This document shows positions 18,197 to 26,198 of a DNA stretch of 64,000 nt, one piece after another; position 1 is the first letter of the stretch; each line of letters begins with the position of its first letter. The DNA comes from Nocardioides speluncae. Its GTDB lineage: Bacteria > Actinomycetota > Actinomycetes > Propionibacteriales > Nocardioidaceae. Below the pieces are notes generated by a model that searched no databases, had not been told where the DNA came from, and saw only the letters and a program-made list of their open reading frames with translations. The DNA lies in the NCBI RefSeq assembly GCF_003121585.1, contig NZ_QEOO01000001.1:62001-126000 (forward strand), given 5' to 3'. A program made the position numbers and the translations under genes.

Positions 18197-19300
18197 ATGG
18201 CCCGCTCTGATCGAGTTGTCTATCTGCACATCGGAGCGCCCAAGACCGGGACGACGTACATCCAGGACCGGCTGACCCTCAACGCCGCGCGGCTCCACGA
18301 GCACGACGTACTCCTGCCTGCCGGCCCCCGCAACATCGGCGCCGACCTGTTCCACTTCCGGGCCGCGCTCGACCTGCTCGGCCAGGACTGGGGCGGTCGC
18401 CCGGGGCACGCGCAGGGCTACTGGGACGCGCTCACCCGGCGGGTACGCCGCAGCCGGGGCACCGCGATCATCAGCCATGAGATCCTCGCCCCGGCGCCGC
18501 CCGACAAGGTCGCCAAGGCGATGAACGACCTGGCCGGCAGCGAGGTGCACATCGTCTACAGCGTCCGCGACCTGGCCCGGCAGCTCCCGGCCGCCTGGCA
18601 GGAGTCGATCAAGCAGGGCCGGCGCTGGACCTTCAATCGGTTCCTGGACGCGGTCGAGGACGGCAGCGCCTGGTTCTTCCACGCCTTCCACGTGCCTCGG
18701 GTGCTCAGCAGTTGGGGCCGCAACCTGCCGCCGGAGCGGGTGCACGTCGTCACCGTGCCGCGCAGCGGCAACCGCGAGCCCGACCTGCTCTGGCACCGCT
18801 TCTGCGAGGCGTTCAACATCCGGCCCGAGTGGGCGCCGCTGGACAGCGTGCGCGCCAACCGCTCGCTCGGCATCGCCGAGACCCAGCTGATCCGGCACCT
18901 CAACCGGCGGATGGACCGGCGGGTCCGGCACGAAGCGGAGTACGACCAGCTGATCCGCGACCTGCTCGCCGAGGACCACCTGCACGACCACGGATCGCCG
19001 CGGGTGCTGCTGCCGCCGGACCGCTTCGAGTGGGCCGAGCAGCAGTCCCAGCTCTGGGTCGACTGGATCGAGGGCAGCGGGGTGCACCTGATCGGTGACA
19101 CCTCCGAGCTCCGCCCCCTCCGGCCGCCGGACGAGGCCGGCTGGGTCGACCCCGACCGGATGCGCCCGCGTGAGGTGCTCGACGCCGCACTCGACGCGCT
19201 CGAGGTGATGACCCGAGAGGCCGCGATCGCAAAGCAGGCCGGCGACAGCAGGTTCGCCGAGCTGGTCCGGGACAACGCACGGAGGTTCCTGATCCGGTGA
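18197..19300 (+). CDS. Sulfotransferase-like protein (paralogue A)
   Basis: 367 residues. A P-loop-like PAPS-binding motif GAPKTGTTYIQ near residues 13-23 and the 3'-phosphate segment YSVRDLARQLPAAWQ around 125 are typical of sulfotransferase-family proteins. Similar arrangement appears in the gene at 20502 (GTPKTGTSYF, LSVRDLARQIPAEWQ), about 40% alike by eye, so the two arose by duplication. The start is ATG 18197, with ATG 18188 also in frame; neither has a clear ribosome site. It overlaps the next gene by 4 nt (GTGA). The likely role is sulfation of a cell-surface glycan or lipid, an inference from the family only. Confidence 0.86.
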   Translation: MARSDRVVYLHIGAPKTGTTYIQDRLTLNAARLHEHDVLLPAGPRNIGADLFHFRAALDLLGQDWGGRPGHAQGYWDALTRRVRRSRGTAIISHEILAPAPPDKVAKAMNDLAGSEVHIVYSVRDLARQLPAAWQESIKQGRRWTFNRFLDAVEDGSAWFFHAFHVPRVLSSWGRNLPPERVHVVTVPRSGNREPDLLWHRFCEAFNIRPEWAPLDSVRANRSLGIAETQLIRHLNRRMDRRVRHEAEYDQLIRDLLAEDHLHDHGSPRVLLPPDRFEWAEQQSQLWVDWIEGSGVHLIGDTSELRPLRPPDEAGWVDPDRMRPREVLDAALDALEVMTREAAIAKQAGDSRFAELVRDNARRFLIR

Positions 19301-20505
19301 CCGGTGACGACGGCGTGACCCGCGCTTGGGCGTGGGTCGACCACCTACGCACCGGCGGCACCACCCCCTGGGCCTCTTGGTCCAGCACCGGGATAGTCCG
19401 TCACGAAAATCATGGCTCTGGGCCGCGGGACCATGATTTGCGTGACGGACTATCCCGGCTGCCCGGCGCCCAGCAGCTTGAACTGCTCCGCCGCCTCAAC
19501 GAAGCCGGCACCGTCGTGCCCGCGCTCGCCGAGCAGGTGCTCGCAGCGGCACCACCCGGCCGCGGCCAGCCGGCACTCCGGCTGCCCGGCGTCGGCGTGA
19601 CCGAGTACGGCGCCCGCCCGGTCGACCCGGCCGACGTACCCGCCGACGAGCTGCTCCGGGTCGCGGCCGGCGTCCTCGCCGAGCACCTCGTGAGCCAACC
19701 GCCACCCCACCCGAAACGGCGTCGTCGCCTGCCCGGGCGGCTCCCCTGGCACCGGGCCTACCAGGTCAGCGGCAACCCGCTCCGGACGGACGCGGTCCGG
19801 GCTGAGATGACCGCCCGCGGCCGGCGCCCAGGTGGTCGCAATCCCGTCGTACTCCTGCTCGGCGGAACGCCGGACCGGATGGTCGCCGACACCTACGCCT
19901 GGCGGATCCTGCACACCGCGACCGCCAGCTGGCGGTGGTGGATCGCGCACCGGGCGGGCTTCGACGAGCTGCCTCCGCGGGCCAACGTCGCCGCCGCGGC
20001 CCGGCACTGGCGCAGCGAGGTCGACGCCGACCGGATCCGGATCGTGCTCGACGACGACGCGCTGCCCGAGCTGCTCGGCGTACCCGCGCTGGAGGGGCCG
20101 CCGAGCCCGCCGGCGGAGGCCCTGGAGCTGATCCGGCACGTGAACCAGGTGCTGCGGGTGCTGGTCGACCGGGAGCGCCATCAGGCACTCCTCGACCACG
20201 ACCTGGTGCCGCTGCTCGCCGGCGCCGAGGGCGGCCGCCTGGTGGTGCCGTACGCCCAGCGCCGCTGGTTGAAGGCCCAGGCCCGACGCGCGTACGACGA
20301 GCTCACCGGTGCTGGCTACGCTGTGGTCGGCGACCCGGCGAGACTCATCGCCGAGCCCGAGCGCGACGGGGTGATCGCGCCGGCGGACGCGGAGGTGCTG
20401 GCCCTTGCTGTGCGCACGCTGCTGCGTGCGCACTCGGGTGGTCAGGATGGGCACGCATCAGGCGGGTGGGGGGACCCCGATCGCATGGAGGCGAGCAAGC
20501 GGTGA
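19297..20505 (+). CDS. Unknown protein between two sulfotransferases
   Basis: 402 residues, family not recognised. No signal peptide or membrane segment is evident. The protein is Arg/Asp-rich with a Trp-rich block (YAWRILHTATASWRWWIAHRAGFDELPPR). It overlaps both neighbours by 4 nt, so it is in one transcript with the two sulfotransferases and probably works in the same pathway. Oddly, residues ~31-54 are encoded by a near-perfect 28-bp-stem hairpin (19388-19458), which looks like an insertion kept in frame; the flanking text (DHLRTGGTTPW and PGAQQLELLRRLN) looks like normal coding sequence. GTG start at 19297. Confidence 0.8.
   Translation: MTGDDGVTRAWAWVDHLRTGGTTPWASWSSTGIVRHENHGSGPRDHDLRDGLSRLPGAQQLELLRRLNEAGTVVPALAEQVLAAAPPGRGQPALRLPGVGVTEYGARPVDPADVPADELLRVAAGVLAEHLVSQPPPHPKRRRRLPGRLPWHRAYQVSGNPLRTDAVRAEMTARGRRPGGRNPVVLLLGGTPDRMVADTYAWRILHTATASWRWWIAHRAGFDELPPRANVAAAARHWRSEVDADRIRIVLDDDALPELLGVPALEGPPSPPAEALELIRHVNQVLRVLVDRERHQALLDHDLVPLLAGAEGGRLVVPYAQRRWLKAQARRAYDELTGAGYAVVGDPARLIAEPERDGVIAPADAEVLALAVRTLLRAHSGGQDGHASGGWGDPDRMEASKR
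19388..19458. repeat. In-frame palindromic insertion
   Basis: Inverted repeat with 28-bp arms (19388-19415 and 19431-19458) differing at one position, separated by 15 bp. The arms read CCGGGATAGTCCGTCACG... inward. It lies inside the coding sequence starting at 19297, stays in frame and contains no stop. Its AT-richer middle (AAAATCATGG/CCATGATTT) differs from the surrounding composition. Confidence 0.9.
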
Positions 20506-21719
20506 GCGCGGTGAGCACGAAGCGTGTGCTGCTCCACGTCGGCACTCCCAAGACGGGTACGTCGTACTTCCAGGAGGTCCTGTTCCGCAACCGGGCGCTC
20601 CTCGCGAAGTCCGGGATTCTCTATCCGGCGGAGCGGTTCGACGCTCACTTCCTGGCGGCGCTGGACCTGATGCGGATGCCGTGGGGCGGCCTGGAGCAGG
20701 AGGCGGTCGGCGCCTGGGACGCGCTCGCCGAGCAGGTCCGCGCCTGGGACGGCACGGCGATCATCAGCCACGAGATCCTGGCAACCGCGTCCCGGCCGCA
20801 GGTCGAGCGGGCCCTCGCGTCTCTCGGGCTCGGTGACGGGACCGAGATCCACCTGGTGCTGTCCGTGCGCGACCTGGCCCGCCAGATCCCGGCGGAGTGG
20901 CAGGAGAACATCAAGCACCGCCGTACCTTCAAGTACGCCCGCTACCTCGAGCAGATCATGGACCCCGACCGGACCAGCCGCGCTGCCTCGTGGTTCTGGG
21001 GGGTGCAGGAGCTGCCGGACATCCTCGACCGCTGGGGCTCCGACCTGCCGCCGTCCCACGTGCACCTGGTGACGGTGCCGAGGAAGGGCGCCAAGTCCAA
21101 CCTGCTCTGGGAGCGGTTCAGCGAGGTCTTCGGCCTCGGCGGCATCGACCTCGACCTCGACGTCGAGCGGTCCAACCCGTCGATGGGCGCGGCCGAGACG
21201 GCCCTGCTGCGGCGGATCAACCTGCTCGCGAACAAGGTGCTCGACCCGGTCGACTACCGGCCGCTGGTCCGCGAGCTGCTCGCCCACCAGACGCTGTCGC
21301 AGCGCAGCGGCTCGCCGCGGCTGACCCTGCCGCCGGCCGTCCACACCTGGGCGACCGAGCTCGCGACGTCGTGGGTGGAGGACCTGGAGAAGCGCGAGTA
21401 CGACGTCGTCGGCGACCTCGGCGACCTGCTCCCCGGCCCGCCGTTCAAGCACTTCGCCGACCCCGACAAGCCCGCCCTCAGCCAGGTCAACAACGCCGCC
21501 ATCGACGTCATCTCGGCCCTGCTGGTCGAGAACGCCCGGCTGCGTCAGACCGCCGAGGACCGATCGTCGGAGCTGTCGGAGGCGCGGGCCGCCCTGTCGG
21601 CGACCTTCCGGGCCAAGGTCCGCGAGACCGCCGTCCGCCGCCTCGACAAGACCGTCACCGGCCAGCGCGCCCTCAACGCCTACCGTCGCTCCCGCCACCA
21701 GCGCGACGACCTGCCCTAG
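20502..21719 (+). CDS. Sulfotransferase-like protein (paralogue B)
   Basis: 405 residues. PAPS-binding motif GTPKTGTSYF near residues 13-22, the HEILA segment and LSVRDLARQIPAEWQENIKH are shared with the gene at 18197. A C-terminal extension rich in Glu/Arg (ENARLRQTAEDRSSELSEARAAL) could form a coiled coil. The GTG at 20502 overlaps the previous stop by 4 nt. It is the last gene of the three-gene unit; a 24-bp palindrome follows 13 bp after the stop. Substrate unknown. Confidence 0.86.
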   Translation: MSAVSTKRVLLHVGTPKTGTSYFQEVLFRNRALLAKSGILYPAERFDAHFLAALDLMRMPWGGLEQEAVGAWDALAEQVRAWDGTAIISHEILATASRPQVERALASLGLGDGTEIHLVLSVRDLARQIPAEWQENIKHRRTFKYARYLEQIMDPDRTSRAASWFWGVQELPDILDRWGSDLPPSHVHLVTVPRKGAKSNLLWERFSEVFGLGGIDLDLDVERSNPSMGAAETALLRRINLLANKVLDPVDYRPLVRELLAHQTLSQRSGSPRLTLPPAVHTWATELATSWVEDLEKREYDVVGDLGDLLPGPPFKHFADPDKPALSQVNNAAIDVISALLVENARLRQTAEDRSSELSEARAALSATFRAKVRETAVRRLDKTVTGQRALNAYRRSRHQRDDLP

Positions 21720-21731
21720 CTGCCGGGGGCA

Positions 21732-21755
21732 GTTTCACTAGGTACCTAGTGAAAC
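21732..21755. repeat. Perfect 24-bp palindrome, copy 1
   Basis: GTTTCACTAGGT joined to its exact reverse complement. The same palindrome with matching flanks (GGCA before, C-GTCCC/C-ATCCC after) occurs in the opposite orientation at 31273-31296. Here it lies between two convergent genes and could act as a terminator or a repeat-family unit. Confidence 0.85.
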
Positions 21756-21807
21756 CGTCCCTTGCCTGCCGAAGTTTCCGCAGGGCGGAGACAGTTTCGT
21801 ACGGGAA

Positions 21808-22494
21808 CTAGGACCGCTTGGCGGCGCGGGGGAGCAGCTCGCGGTCGGCGTAGCGGCCGACCCGCCAGGTCGCGAAGCCGTCCGCACCCATCCCGACCAG
21901 GCCGCCGACGACCGGCACCCGCCGGCCGAGGGTGGTCGCGAGCCGCTTGCCGGCGACCCGGGTGATCAGCTCGGCGGCGATCTCGGTGGAGATCAGCTTG
22001 TCGAGCTCCGGGTTGGTCGTGGGCGCGGTGGCCAGCGCCATCGGCGGGGCGGGCAGCTTCTTCTTCTTGACCAGGCGGTTGACCTCGTCCTCGCCGAGGA
22101 TGCAGGTCAGGATCGCGTTGCGGACCCGCGGGTCATCGAGGTCGTAGCCGCGCAGGTGGGCGATGCCGGCGACCATCCGGCACTGCAGCAGCGCCAGCCC
22201 GGTGATGTTGGTCGGGATCGTGAGCGCGGCCGTCACCAGGCCACCGAGGTTGGTGACGAAGCCCTGGGCGCCGGCGAACCGGACGTGGTTCTCGATCACC
22301 TCGTGGATCGCCGCGTCGACGTTGCCGCGCTGCTCGCGCAGCTGCTTGTCGGCCGCCGCGGCCGCACCCGGCAGCGGTCCCACGCCGGCGATCGCGCGCT
22401 GCAGCGCCTCCCGCACGAAACTGGTCGTCAGGTCCGGCGCGAGGTCGGTGATCCGCGGCGCGAGCTTCTTGCCGACACTGCTGGTGACTCCCAT
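21808..22494 (-). CDS. EcsC family protein
   Basis: 228 residues. It contains the EcsC-like block with AIHEVIENHVRFAGAQGFVTNLGGLVTAALTIPTNITGLALLQCRMVAGIAHLRGYDLDDPRVRNAILTCILG, a partly hydrophobic helical region that associates with membranes, followed by a glycine-rich GRRVPVVGGLVGMGADG stretch. Function is unclear; the name comes from the Bacillus exporter operon. It diverges from aat with a ~44-bp gap. Start chosen at the ATG at 22494; the longer upstream frame is antisense to aat. Confidence 0.87.
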   Translation of the reverse strand: MGVTSSVGKKLAPRITDLAPDLTTSFVREALQRAIAGVGPLPGAAAAADKQLREQRGNVDAAIHEVIENHVRFAGAQGFVTNLGGLVTAALTIPTNITGLALLQCRMVAGIAHLRGYDLDDPRVRNAILTCILGEDEVNRLVKKKKLPAPPMALATAPTTNPELDKLISTEIAAELITRVAGKRLATTLGRRVPVVGGLVGMGADGFATWRVGRYADRELLPRAAKRS

Positions 22495-22538
22495 ACCTCG
22501 AATCTTAGGGCGTACAGCACCCCGGCTACGGTGAGCCC

Positions 22539-23213
22539 GTGCCCGTGGAACCACCGCCGACGCCCTGGCAGTTCGGCGATCCGCGCACAGCCGAGGACGA
22601 CCTGGCCGCGATCGGCGCCGACCTCGAGCCTGGGACGGTGCTGGCGGCGTACCGCCGCGGGCTGTTCCCGATGCCGTCCGGCCACCGCGGCGACCCGCCG
22701 TACTGGTTCTCGCCGGTACGCCGCGGCGTGCTGCCGCTGTCCGGCCTCCGGGTGTCGCGGTCGCTGCGCCGCTCGGTGCGGGAGTTCGAGATCCGGATCG
22801 ACACCGCGTTCGCCGAGGTGCTGGCGGCCTGCGCCGCCCCCAGCCGGCCCCAGGGTTGGATCGACCGCGACATCCGCGATGCGTACACCGAGCTGCACGA
22901 GCTCGGCTGGGTGCACAGCGTGGAGGCCTGGCGCGACGGCCGGCTGGTCGGCGGTCTGTACGGCGTCGCGATCGGCGGCCTGTTCGCGGGGGAGTCGATG
23001 TTCCACCGGGAGCGCGACGCGTCGAAGGTCGCACTGGTCGGCTTGGTCGACCTGCTCAGCGACGAGTACGCCGACCGCCGGGTCCTCGACGTGCAGTGGC
23101 GAACCGAGCACCTCGCCTCGCTCGGAGTCGTCGAGGTCGACCGCGCGGCCTACCTCGACGCCCTCCCCGACGCGCTCGCCGTCCCGCTGCCGGCTACTTG
23201 GCGAGCCGGCTGA
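22539..23213 (+). CDS. aat: Leucyl/phenylalanyl-tRNA-protein transferase
   Basis: 224 residues. The enzyme attaches Leu or Phe from charged tRNA to proteins with N-terminal Arg or Lys, marking them for ClpAP/ClpS-type degradation. The family order is clear: FPxxxxA-like start, GLFPMPS, YWFSPVRRGVLPL, then WIDRDIRDAYTELHELGWVHSVEAW, GGLYGVAIGGLFAGESMFHRERDASKVALVGLVDLL and a final LDVQWRTEHLASLGVVEV. The GTG start at 22539 is the best fit to family length. Its last 20 nt overlap the end of the convergent DUF6069 gene. Confidence 0.95.
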   Translation: MPVEPPPTPWQFGDPRTAEDDLAAIGADLEPGTVLAAYRRGLFPMPSGHRGDPPYWFSPVRRGVLPLSGLRVSRSLRRSVREFEIRIDTAFAEVLAACAAPSRPQGWIDRDIRDAYTELHELGWVHSVEAWRDGRLVGGLYGVAIGGLFAGESMFHRERDASKVALVGLVDLLSDEYADRRVLDVQWRTEHLASLGVVEVDRAAYLDALPDALAVPLPATWRAG

Positions 23214-23604
23214 CGAACCAGTACCAGACGCCGCCGACGATCAGGTGCATCGCGCCGAGCGCGACCTTGGTCCCGGCCTCGGCCTCGGCGAAGGCGGGAA
23301 TCGTCACGATGCCGATCACCAGGCCGACCCAGGCGAGAACCTGCCAGGCGCGCGGCGCCCAGCGGCGGGTGAGGAGCAACGCGATCCCACCGACGACGAC
23401 GGTGGCGACCGACATCACGGCGATGGACACGCCGTTGACCGTCTCTTCGGACTGGCCCGGGGCAGTGATCGCGAAGTCGACGTCGGCGAGCTTGGCGATC
23501 GCGAACACGATCAGGTTCGCGACCAGCGAGATGCCGGCGATCAGGCCGAGCGGGCGGAGCAGTCCCGCGCGGTCGGTGCTGGCGGTAACAGTTGCGGTCG
23601 TCAT
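23194..23604 (-). CDS. DUF6069 membrane protein
   Basis: 136 residues with four predicted membrane helices: LGLIAGISLVANLIVFAIA, VSIAVMSVATVVVGGIALLLT, VLAWVGLVIGIVTIPAF and AMHLIVGGVWYWFVSRLA. It resembles the DUF6069 family. The start at 23604 has a GGGAGG ribosome site 8 nt away. Divergent from a MarR gene across a 97-bp promoter with a palindrome (23632-23669), so MarR probably controls it. Function unknown. Confidence 0.85.
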   Translation of the reverse strand: MTTATVTASTDRAGLLRPLGLIAGISLVANLIVFAIAKLADVDFAITAPGQSEETVNGVSIAVMSVATVVVGGIALLLTRRWAPRAWQVLAWVGLVIGIVTIPAFAEAEAGTKVALGAMHLIVGGVWYWFVSRLAK

Positions 23605-23631
23605 TGGTGGTACCTCCCGATAGTTGAGATT

Positions 23632-23669
23632 CATAAGTATTGCCTTCAGCATGAGAGGTGATACTTATG
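23632..23669. promoter_or_regulatory. Probable MarR operator
   Basis: Inverted repeat CATAAGTAT (23632-23640) and ATACTTATG (23661-23669) centred in the divergent promoter region of the MarR and DUF6069 genes. The arms are exact. MarR proteins commonly bind such palindromes and regulate both flanking genes. Confidence 0.7.
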
Positions 23670-23701
23670 GTTGTCAAGTGTTGGGAAGGTAGAGTGTTGG
23701 C

Positions 23702-24103
23702 ATGGCGGCACAAGAGATCAGCAGCCTGACGATGCTGCTGTTCGAGGCAGTGGGGGCGTTCCGGCACCGTTTCGCCGAGGTCGCGGCCGAGCTCGGCCTG
23801 ACCCCGCTCCAGGCGCGCGCGATCCTCGAGCTCGAGGAGCCGATGCCGATGCGCGACCTCGCCGGCCTGCTCGGCTGCGATGCGAGCAATGTCACTGGCC
23901 TCGCCGACCGGCTCGAGGACCTGTCCGCGATCGAGCGGGTTCCCGGAACCGACCGCCGCTACAAGCTGCTCTCGCTTACCCCCGATGGCCAGCGGTTTCG
24001 CGGCGAGCTGCACCAGCGCGTGACCGAAGGCTCGCTGCTCAGCGAGCGCCTCACCCGGGCCGAGCGCCGCCAGCTCGGCGTACTCCTGAAGAAGCTGGTC
24101 TGA
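23702..24103 (+). CDS. MarR family transcriptional regulator
   Basis: 133 residues. A MarR winged helix-turn-helix is seen in GLTPLQARAILELEEPMPMRDLAGLLGCDASNVTGLADRLEDLSAIERVPGTDRRYKLLSLTPDG, with recognition helix around DASNVTGLADRLE and the DRR wing. It probably represses the divergent DUF6069 membrane gene through the palindrome at 23632-23669. Ligand unknown. Confidence 0.93.
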   Translation: MAAQEISSLTMLLFEAVGAFRHRFAEVAAELGLTPLQARAILELEEPMPMRDLAGLLGCDASNVTGLADRLEDLSAIERVPGTDRRYKLLSLTPDGQRFRGELHQRVTEGSLLSERLTRAERRQLGVLLKKLV

Positions 24104-24209
24104 CCCCAGGGTGTACGCCGCCGACACGGCCCGACGTTTGGTGGTCGCGCGAGTGGTGCAGGATGCGGCAGTGTGTTCCACACCAACCGACTGACAGGGG
24201 TATAGAAGA

Positions 24210-24566
24210 ATGAAGCACGCACTACTCGCCGCCAGCCTACTGCTGGTGGCGGGCACCGCCGTGGGCTGTGGTGGCGCTCCCACCGACGCGTCCAAGGAAG
24301 ACTTCTGCAAGCAGTACACGAAGATCGGCGAGGCGCAGTCGGCGGACGACGCCAACGACTGGGGCAAGGAGATGGAAGACGTCGGCACGCCCGAGGGCAT
24401 CTCCGACGACGCCCGTGACGGGTTCGAGATCATCGTCGACGCGGCGAAGGACGCCGAGGAGAAGGACGGCGAGATCAAGGAGCCGGACATCGACAAGGAC
24501 GACGAGAAGAAGGTAGCGGCGTTCAGCAAGTACGTCGGCGAGGAGTGCGCTCCCGACGCAGGCTGA
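24210..24566 (+). CDS. Small acidic lipoprotein (single domain)
   Basis: 118 residues. Lipoprotein signal with lipobox ending in VGCGG (Cys about 20), then an acidic domain holding FCKQYTKIGEAQSADDANDWGKEMEDVGTPEGISDDARDGFEIIVDAAKDAEEKDGEIKEPDI and a final EEC. The two conserved Cys and the motif 'VGTPxxxSDxxRxGFE' recur in the two genes downstream, so this is one unit of a multiplied family. No enzymatic motif; the high Asp/Glu content suggests cation binding (inference). The region downstream to 24648 holds only a short G/C-rich stretch. Confidence 0.83.
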   Translation: MKHALLAASLLLVAGTAVGCGGAPTDASKEDFCKQYTKIGEAQSADDANDWGKEMEDVGTPEGISDDARDGFEIIVDAAKDAEEKDGEIKEPDIDKDDEKKVAAFSKYVGEECAPDAG

Positions 24567-24648
24567 TCGACGCAGCCCACGCGGCAGGCGGGTCGGGTCT
24601 CCGGCCCGCCTTTCGCATGCGTCTGCAAGGGTGGGCGCAGATGTCGAG

Positions 24649-24735
24649 CCGATCTACTGAAGGAGACTGGCAATGCGCCACGTACTCACCGGTGCCGCCA
24701 TGCTTCTCGTGGTCGGCACCACCGCGGCCTGCGGC
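24649..24735 (+). repeat. Duplicated leader and signal-peptide block, copy A
   Basis: 87 bp nearly identical to 25583-25669, covering the promoter-proximal leader, the GAAGGAGAC ribosome site, the start codon and most of the lipoprotein signal of the next gene copy. Identity drops inside the mature domain, so the genes share a recent 5' origin or have undergone conversion. Confidence 0.85.
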
Positions 24736-25506
24736 GGCGACGCCCCGGACGACGCCAGCAAGGGTGACTTCTGCGAGGCGTTCAGCAGCGTCACCAAGCT
24801 GGACGACGGCAAGGACCTCAACGCGCTCGGCGACGAGCTGGAGGAGGTCGGCACCCCGGACGACATCTCCGACGAGGAGCGCGACGGCTTCGAGGTCTTC
24901 GTCGAGGCCGCCCAGGACGTCGATGAGGACGCGAAGCCCGACGACTTCGAGGGCGAGGCCGACTTCAGCAAGGACGAGGACAAGGACGTCGAGGCGTTCA
25001 CCACCTACGCCAGCAAGAAGTGCGCGGACGAGCTCGACGAGGCGGCCGGCGTCCCGTCGACCGACGAGACCCCGGCCGAGTCCGAGACCGACGTGCCCAC
25101 CGACGGCGTACCCACCGATGACGACCCCAGCGATGACGACCCCACTGACGGCGACCTGACCGGTGGTCCGTTCGACGAGTCGGACGGGCAGGGTGACACC
25201 CCCGATGCCGCGAAGGACGAGTTCTGCGAGGAGATCCTCGGGGCCGGCGAGATCACGACCGCCAAGCAGGTGCGCGACTGGGGCGAGGCCATGGAGCAGG
25301 TCGGTGCTCCCGCGGACATGTCGGACGACGAGCGCGAGGGCTTCGAGATCGTTCTGGACGCCGCGCGGAACGCCGAGAACGGACCCGACGGCGAGGTCAA
25401 GGAGCCGGACATCAGCGCCGCCGAACAGAAGAAGGTCGACGCCTTCGGCCAGTACGTCGGCGAGGAGTGCGCGCCGCCGTCGACGCCCGCGCCCAACCCG
25501 ACCTGA
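24673..25506 (+). CDS. Acidic lipoprotein with two repeated domains
   Basis: 277 residues. A lipobox TTAACGG leads into a first domain (FCEAFSSVTKLDDGKDL... VGTPDDISDEERDGFEVFVEAAQD) and, after an Asp/Pro linker (DETPAESETDVPTDGV...), a second domain (FCEEILGAGEITTAKQVRDWGEAMEQVGAPADMSDDEREGFEIVLDAARN). Both match the single domain at 24210 and the gene at 25607. The first ~90 bp from the leader through the signal peptide are near-identical to those of the gene at 25607 (24649-24735 versus 25583-25669), showing recent duplication. Unknown function, probably anchored outside the cell. Confidence 0.83.
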   Translation: MRHVLTGAAMLLVVGTTAACGGDAPDDASKGDFCEAFSSVTKLDDGKDLNALGDELEEVGTPDDISDEERDGFEVFVEAAQDVDEDAKPDDFEGEADFSKDEDKDVEAFTTYASKKCADELDEAAGVPSTDETPAESETDVPTDGVPTDDDPSDDDPTDGDLTGGPFDESDGQGDTPDAAKDEFCEEILGAGEITTAKQVRDWGEAMEQVGAPADMSDDEREGFEIVLDAARNAENGPDGEVKEPDISAAEQKKVDAFGQYVGEECAPPSTPAPNPT

Positions 25507-25582
25507 CCGGCGGTCGGCGCCGCCCCGGTCAAGGAACTGCGGTTGGGACCTGCAAGGGTTGGGGAGGCTGCAACACGTCAAA

Positions 25583-25669
25583 CCGATCTATTGAAGGAGA
25601 CGGGCAATGCGCCACGTACTCACCGGTGCCGCGATGCTTCTCGTGGTAGGCACCACGGCCGCCTGCGGG
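25583..25669 (+). repeat. Duplicated leader and signal-peptide block, copy B
   Basis: Second copy of the block at 24649-24735, in front of the gene at 25607. The bases preceding it are less alike (ACCTGCAAGGGTTGGGG versus GTCTGCAAGGGTGGGC), so the duplicated unit began in the promoter. Confidence 0.85.
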
Positions 25670-26140
25670 GGCGGCGCTCCGACGGACGCCAGTGCCGACG
25701 AGTTCTGCGAACAGGCGGTCAAGCTCCAAGAGGTGGAGACCGCAGATGACGCGAAGGACTGGGCGAAGGATGCCGAGGACGTCGGAACGCCCGATGACCT
25801 CACGGATGAGGAGCGCGAGGGCTTCGAGATCCTGCTCGACGCTGCCAAGGACGCCGAAGACGAGGACGGCGAGATCAAGGAGTCGGACCTCAGCAAGGAC
25901 GAGGAGGAGAAGGTCGGAGCGTTCAGTGGCTACATGACCGAGACCTGCGCGGATGAGCTCGGCGCGCCCGACACCGACGACCTGCCGACCGACCCGGGCG
26001 ACATCGAGACCGACGACCTCCCGACCGACGAGACCACGGACATGCCGATCGACCCGGACGAGATGCCGACGGACCCGGAGGAGATGGAGAGCTACCTCGA
26101 GGAGCTCGAGAGCGAGATGGCGGACATGGAGTCGCCCTGA
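25607..26140 (+). CDS. Acidic lipoprotein with disordered acidic tail
   Basis: 177 residues. Same signal and lipobox as the gene at 24673, one domain copy (FCEQAVKLQEVETADDAKDWAKDAEDVGTPDDLTDEEREGFEILLDAAKD) ending with TCADELG, then a tail made of Asp/Glu/Pro/Thr/Met repeats (PTDPxDxETDD...). The tail is probably disordered. Third member of the tandem family. A bidirectional terminator follows. Confidence 0.82.
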   Translation: MRHVLTGAAMLLVVGTTAACGGGAPTDASADEFCEQAVKLQEVETADDAKDWAKDAEDVGTPDDLTDEEREGFEILLDAAKDAEDEDGEIKESDLSKDEEEKVGAFSGYMTETCADELGAPDTDDLPTDPGDIETDDLPTDETTDMPIDPDEMPTDPEEMESYLEELESEMADMESP

Positions 26141-26159
26141 TCAGCAGCGACGCAGCGTG

Positions 26160-26185
26160 AGAGCCCCGGCCTCGGCCGGGGCTCT
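26160..26185. terminator. Bidirectional terminator hairpin
   Basis: Perfect 12-bp stem (AGAGCCCCGGCC / GGCCGGGGCTCT) around a 2-nt centre, lying between the convergent lipoprotein and rhodanese genes. TTG follows on the plus strand. Confidence 0.85.
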
Positions 26186-26198
26186 TGCCATGTCCGGG

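Noticed and set aside
22428..23111. Minus-strand frame over aat
   Set aside because: Antisense to aat, which has strong family signatures; no protein family signal on the minus strand.
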